Below are positions 60,639 through 64,000 of a DNA stretch of 64,000 nucleotides, in pieces. The number at the start of each line of letters is the position of its first letter. The first letter of the stretch is position 1. Under the pieces are notes generated by a model. That model saw nothing but the letters and a program-made list of their open reading frames with translations, searched no databases and had not been told where the DNA came from. This DNA comes from JACRAV01 sp964571235 (GTDB taxonomy: Bacteria; Zixibacteria; MSB-5A5; GN15; FEB-12). The stretch lies in contig CAZNAI010000001.1 of assembly GCA_964571235.1 (NCBI GenBank), positions 124,001 through 188,000 of the forward strand, in the 5' to 3' direction. Made by a program: the position numbers and the translations under genes.

Positions 60639-61402
60639 TCAAGAAAACCAGAACCCTATGGGCCTTTGATTTTGATGGCACACTTTCCCCTCTCGTGCCT
60701 GATCGCCATGCCGCTCAGTTTGATCCCGAGTGCTACGAACTGCTGAAAGATCTCACTTCCGAACCGAACGATCTGGTAGCTATCATCTCCAGCCGCGAGT
60801 TGGACGATCTTCTATCGCGAGCAAACTTGCCGTGGGCCGTCATTGCGGGTGGAAGTGGTCTTGAGATTCGTGTTCCCGGCGGACACCGGCTCATGCCGAG
60901 CAGTCGTGTAGAGGGACGGCTGGAAAAGGAGCGACAGCGAATTCTGCCGGCGCTCCAAGCCCTCGAAGTCAATATCCCCGGAGTCGACCTTGAGGACAAG
61001 CGATGGTCAGCCGCAATTCATTTTCGACAGGCAATTACTGAGGATCGGGCGCGCGTAGCAGTAGCTCTCGGGACTCTTCATACGACGCACGGCGTACCCG
61101 TATACTACGGCCCCGATGTGGCTGAAGTTCAGTTCATAATGGGAATGAACAAAGCCCAAGCACTACGAACCCTTGTTCACATGTACTGCAAAATCGGGCC
61201 CGAGTGGCAAATTGTCTACGCTGGCGACGACCAAAATGACGTTCAAGCCATGAAATGGGTGCAGGCACGTAAAGGAACCGCAATCATAGTGGGAGACCGC
61301 GTAACTCTGCCCGGCGCTCGCTACGTGACGGATCCGTCGGAGCTCGCAAGGGTTGTCCGTCACATATATAACGATACCCGGCAGTCTCGCCATATAGATT
61401 AA
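60635..61402 (+). CDS. otsB: Trehalose-6-phosphate phosphatase
   Basis: A 255-residue HAD-superfamily phosphatase. The nucleophile loop AFDFDGTLSPL (Asp12, Asp14) and the later YAGDDQNDVQAMKW (motif IV) are present; the insert between has the OtsB cap. It removes phosphate from trehalose-6-phosphate made by OtsA. GGAGG lies seven bases upstream of the ATG and the gene overlaps otsA, so the two are made together. Confidence 0.94.
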   Translation: MIKKTRTLWAFDFDGTLSPLVPDRHAAQFDPECYELLKDLTSEPNDLVAIISSRELDDLLSRANLPWAVIAGGSGLEIRVPGGHRLMPSSRVEGRLEKERQRILPALQALEVNIPGVDLEDKRWSAAIHFRQAITEDRARVAVALGTLHTTHGVPVYYGPDVAEVQFIMGMNKAQALRTLVHMYCKIGPEWQIVYAGDDQNDVQAMKWVQARKGTAIIVGDRVTLPGARYVTDPSELARVVRHIYNDTRQSRHID

Positions 61403-61418
61403 TGCGGAGGAGTTGTAG

Positions 61419-62075
61419 ATGGATTTCATCATAATGGACTGTGCCCTACTCACACGCATGAGCGGCCTGCCGCCGGCGTACAATCTTCGCGATTTGCGAG
61501 ATCGAATCTCTGTAGCTCATGAAGACGTGTTGTACCACCATTTTTGCGAAACCCCACTTAGGGCCACTTTTGATGACCCCGAATACCGAAATGACCTGGC
61601 GGTATGGGCCAAAGAACATCTCGGGGACCGCATTCTTGCCGAGCGACTCGGCATTCTCGATCCTTACGAAATAATCTCCATCGAAACACTGCGACGAGTC
61701 GTAATCGATATCATCGACGACCGGCTAAGTGAATTGTCGCCTTGGGTGCCAACAGCCCGCCCTGGGCATGAGTTTTTCTTCATGGAATCAGTGAATGTGC
61801 TCTTTGAGACGAATGACCGGGTTGTTCGACCAAGCGAACTGAGCCGTGAGATCAGGTCGATGTCAAATGGAAGTCTGTATTTCCACTTCCTTGAAGCCCG
61901 TCGCCGACCACCTTTACATCTGGATGATTTCACTGCCTGGCTTGTCGAACAAGGTGATGTCGGACAACCGTATATCAAGGCAATTGAGGCCATAGACATT
62001 TATTTCAAACCATTATCCACCATTCGTGAAGAGTTGGTAGCAACTTTGGATCACAACCAGTTGGAGATTTCCTGA
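61419..62075 (+). CDS. DUF5752-family protein of a trehalose cluster
   Basis: A 218-residue cytosolic protein of the DUF5752 type: starts MDFIIMDCALLTRMSGLPPA, with HEDVLYHHFCETPLRATFDD, NDLAVWAKEHLGDRILAERL and a C-terminal GQPYIKAIEAIDIYF segment. I associate this family with genes for trehalose or other sugar metabolism next to TreT, but its activity is not known to me. A strong GGAGGAG ribosome site precedes it, and it shares one base with the treT start (TGATG). It could regulate or assemble the trehalose enzymes. Confidence 0.75.
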   Translation: MDFIIMDCALLTRMSGLPPAYNLRDLRDRISVAHEDVLYHHFCETPLRATFDDPEYRNDLAVWAKEHLGDRILAERLGILDPYEIISIETLRRVVIDIIDDRLSELSPWVPTARPGHEFFFMESVNVLFETNDRVVRPSELSREIRSMSNGSLYFHFLEARRRPPLHLDDFTAWLVEQGDVGQPYIKAIEAIDIYFKPLSTIREELVATLDHNQLEIS

Positions 62076-63310
62076 TGCATACTTTGGCGGACTACGAGAA
62101 AATAGTCGGCCCGGCGACTATCAGACAGTTGAAACAACTCGGCGAGCGACTTCGCGGGACTCGATTGGTTCACGTTAATTCCACACGCGAGGGGGGCGGC
62201 GTCGCCGAGATTCTTTCGTGGATGATGCCGCTTATGCAAGAGGTCGGCCTGGACGTTTCATGGGAGGTCATCACCGGTCCCCCAAAATTCTACGAAATCA
62301 CTAAGAGCATTCACAACGGCCTGCAGGGAATGCCCGTTTATCTCAGTCAGAACGACTGGAAGATCTTTCAGGACGTTAATGAGGATTGGGCCACGCGTAT
62401 GAAAGATCGGCTGTGTGATGCCGATATTGTCATTGTTCATGATCCACAGCCCGCCCCCCTAATTCACTGGTGTAGAAATGGTCATAGCAAATGGATATGG
62501 CGCGCCCACATCGATATCAGCCACCCCTATCGTCCGGTGTGGAAAAACCTCCGCCCGACCGTGGAGAAATATGACGCCAGTATTTTTTCGCTGAGTGCGT
62601 TCGCCCAGCCACTTCCACACTGGCAGTATCTCATTCCGCCAAGCATTGATCCGCTTAGTGAGAAGAATTGCGACCTTTCAGAAGCCGAAATCAACGCTGT
62701 GCGAAATGATTTTGATCTTGATCGGACCAGGCCCGTTCTGGTGCAAGTTTCCCGATTTGATCGCTTCAAAGACCCGGTCGGAGTCATTCGCGCGTACAAG
62801 CTGGTGCGACAAGTCAGGCCAGTACAACTGGTGCTGGTGGGCGGTACAGCCACTGATGACCCGGAAGGTCAGGCTGTCTATAACGAAGTTGTGGAAGCGG
62901 CTCACGGCGATTCTGACATTCATATAAGACTGCTACCGCCCGACGCTCATCGCACAATCAACGCTCTACAGCGAGCTGCCGATATTGTCATCCAGAAATC
63001 AACTAAGGAGGGATTCGGCCTGACAGTCACTGAGGCAATGTGGAAGGGCAAGCCCGTTATCGGTGGAGATACCGGCGGAATTCGACTTCAAGTTGTCAAT
63101 TTTCAAACCGGTTTTCTTGTGTCAACACCAGAAGGCGCGGCACATCGCATTAGATTTCTACTTGAGTATCAACGTCGACGCGACCGTATGGGACAAACTG
63201 CGAAAGAGTTTGTGCGTGAAAACTACTTGCTGACGCGCCACTTGCGAGAGTATCTGGCCCTGATATTTGTTTTGACCCGGTCGAAAGCTGAGCATATCCT
63301 GTACGTATGA
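62075..63310 (+). CDS. treT: Trehalose glycosyltransferring synthase (GT4)
   Basis: A 411-residue retaining GT-B glycosyltransferase. The N-terminal LADYEKIVGPATIRQLKQLG and HVNSTREGGGVAEILSWMMP are characteristic of TreT, which makes trehalose directly from NDP-glucose and glucose. The C-terminal GT4 domain shows VSRFDRFKDPVGVIRAYKLV and QKSTKEGFGLTVTEAMWKGK with the conserved E-x7-E. Together with OtsAB it gives two independent routes to trehalose in one operon. The start overlaps the DUF5752 stop by one base; GGAG is nine bases upstream. Confidence 0.88.
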   Translation: MHTLADYEKIVGPATIRQLKQLGERLRGTRLVHVNSTREGGGVAEILSWMMPLMQEVGLDVSWEVITGPPKFYEITKSIHNGLQGMPVYLSQNDWKIFQDVNEDWATRMKDRLCDADIVIVHDPQPAPLIHWCRNGHSKWIWRAHIDISHPYRPVWKNLRPTVEKYDASIFSLSAFAQPLPHWQYLIPPSIDPLSEKNCDLSEAEINAVRNDFDLDRTRPVLVQVSRFDRFKDPVGVIRAYKLVRQVRPVQLVLVGGTATDDPEGQAVYNEVVEAAHGDSDIHIRLLPPDAHRTINALQRAADIVIQKSTKEGFGLTVTEAMWKGKPVIGGDTGGIRLQVVNFQTGFLVSTPEGAAHRIRFLLEYQRRRDRMGQTAKEFVRENYLLTRHLREYLALIFVLTRSKAEHILYV

Positions 63311-64000
63311 CGATGCTGAACTCCATAAGGGACTATCTGCGCCACCCCGAAGTGGCGTACATCCTTCTTATTTTGGCTATTTTCATAGTGCCCAAGATGC
63401 TTCAGCGTTTCCGGATTCCAGCAGCAATCAGCAGTTTCGCGCTCGGAGCTATCGCAGCCCTCGGCTTTGGGCTCTTCAACGGCGATGAAACCATTAAACT
63501 GCTGGCGACACTTGGAATAGTGTCGCTATTCCTGCATGCGGGTCTCGATATTAGCATCCCCGATTTGCGGAAACATGCGCGCGTACTCATTCAACACAGC
63601 GTACTCTTTGTTGCCCTGCTTTCTGTGACTGCTTTGGGGCTGGTGCTGGTTTCCCCCCTTTCATGGCGAGCAGGTACACTGGTAGCGCTGGCTTTGGTGA
63701 CCCCGTCAACAGGCTTCATCCTTGATTCGATCAAAGGGCTGGCCTTGTCCTCTGAGGAGCGCGACTGGATACGCCACAAGTCAATTGCCGCTGAGCTGGT
63801 CGCATTAGTTTTATTGTTTGTGGTTTTGCAGTCCCTTACCATTGAAACCTTCTTGATATCAGTGGCAATCATCTTGAGTCTTGTCATACTCATACCATTC
63901 CTGCTCAAGTTGTTTGCCAAGCGGATCGCACCTTTTGCGCCTAATTCCGAGTTTGCTTTTCTGATCATATTGGCGCTCGCGTGTGCCTTCGTCACAAAAC
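63307..64000 (+). CDS. Kef/CPA2-type cation:proton antiporter (5' part)
   Basis: The first 231 codons of a membrane transporter that runs beyond the window. It begins MTMLNSIRDYLRHPEVAYIL and has at least seven membrane helices with the CPA2 pattern: RIPAAISSFALGAIAALGFG, GIVSLFLHAGLDISIPDLRK and LVTPSTGFILDSIKG. Such antiporters exchange K+ or Na+ for protons. The ATG overlaps the treT stop (ATGA), so it belongs to the same operon and fits control of internal K+ during osmotic shifts. The catalytic and C-terminal parts are outside the window. Confidence 0.85.
   Translation, partial: MTMLNSIRDYLRHPEVAYILLILAIFIVPKMLQRFRIPAAISSFALGAIAALGFGLFNGDETIKLLATLGIVSLFLHAGLDISIPDLRKHARVLIQHSVLFVALLSVTALGLVLVSPLSWRAGTLVALALVTPSTGFILDSIKGLALSSEERDWIRHKSIAAELVALVLLFVVLQSLTIETFLISVAIILSLVILIPFLLKLFAKRIAPFAPNSEFAFLIILALACAFVTK

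Noticed and set aside
1..64000. CRISPR arrays or rRNA genes
   Set aside because: No evenly spaced direct repeats and no rRNA sequence were seen; repeats in the 24-35 kb region are coding calcium-binding repeats.

Overview
The window looks like a chromosomal stretch of an uncultured-type Gram-negative bacterium of the FCB/Zixibacteria kind. The evidence is indirect. Outer-membrane beta-barrels with a C-terminal Phe, SurA-like chaperones and lipoprotein-like PPIases imply an outer membrane. HprK is present without an obvious PTS. Four giant secreted proteins end in a Cys-rich dockerin-like module (GNVDCDP...DIADLSALIDYLYISF), a style I associate with Zixibacteria. Base composition is moderate, with short palindromic repeats between (and once inside) genes. 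The taxon is inference, not proven.

Layout. 1-8 kb, minus strand: two tandem paralogous modules, each transcribed cheW, then a porin-like barrel, then a methyl-accepting chemotaxis protein. 8.3-9.9 kb: rsgA, a small structured repeat and a PAS-domain protein. 10.1-14.9 kb: a four-gene, translationally coupled operon with three multihaem c-type cytochromes (at least 32 CXXCH sites) and a membrane cytochrome b, probably a quinol-linked respiratory or extracellular electron-transfer chain. 15-23.6 kb: membrane protein, EamA transporter, carAB, a hypothetical exported protein and a BaiN/HI0933-type flavoprotein carrying an in-frame palindromic repeat. 23.8-35.1 kb: a metzincin protease and three FG-GAP/ASPIC-UnbV proteins sharing nearly identical C-terminal modules, with a membrane-bound LytTR regulator. 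35.3-48.4 kb: LytS/LytTR two-component pair, beta carbonic anhydrase, DinB protein, TMEM175 channel, an exported methyltransferase-like protein, MoxR/VWA pair, S4 protein, two parvulin-type PPIases, hprK and a double-PDZ protein.

48.6-55 kb is an accessory island beginning at the 3' end of tRNA-Asn(GTT). It holds a large serine recombinase whose frame ends inside the tRNA, an XRE regulator, a tyrosine recombinase, a HTH/zinc-ribbon protein, a small ORF under a strongly structured leader, and a two-gene cassette: a QueC-like PP-loop ATPase and a partner protein that begins Met-Gly. This pair resembles the logic of QueC-like defence enzymes (Qat, type IV CBASS Cap9) and is the best candidate here for an undescribed system.

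55.4-64 kb, plus strand: an osmotic-stress gene train, with a MarR regulator over its own -10 palindrome, two exported coiled-coil proteins, an HPF-like ribosome hibernation factor, an MscS channel, OtsA and OtsB, a DUF5752 protein, TreT and a cation:proton antiporter that runs off the window. It combines two trehalose routes with channel, antiporter and ribosome protection.
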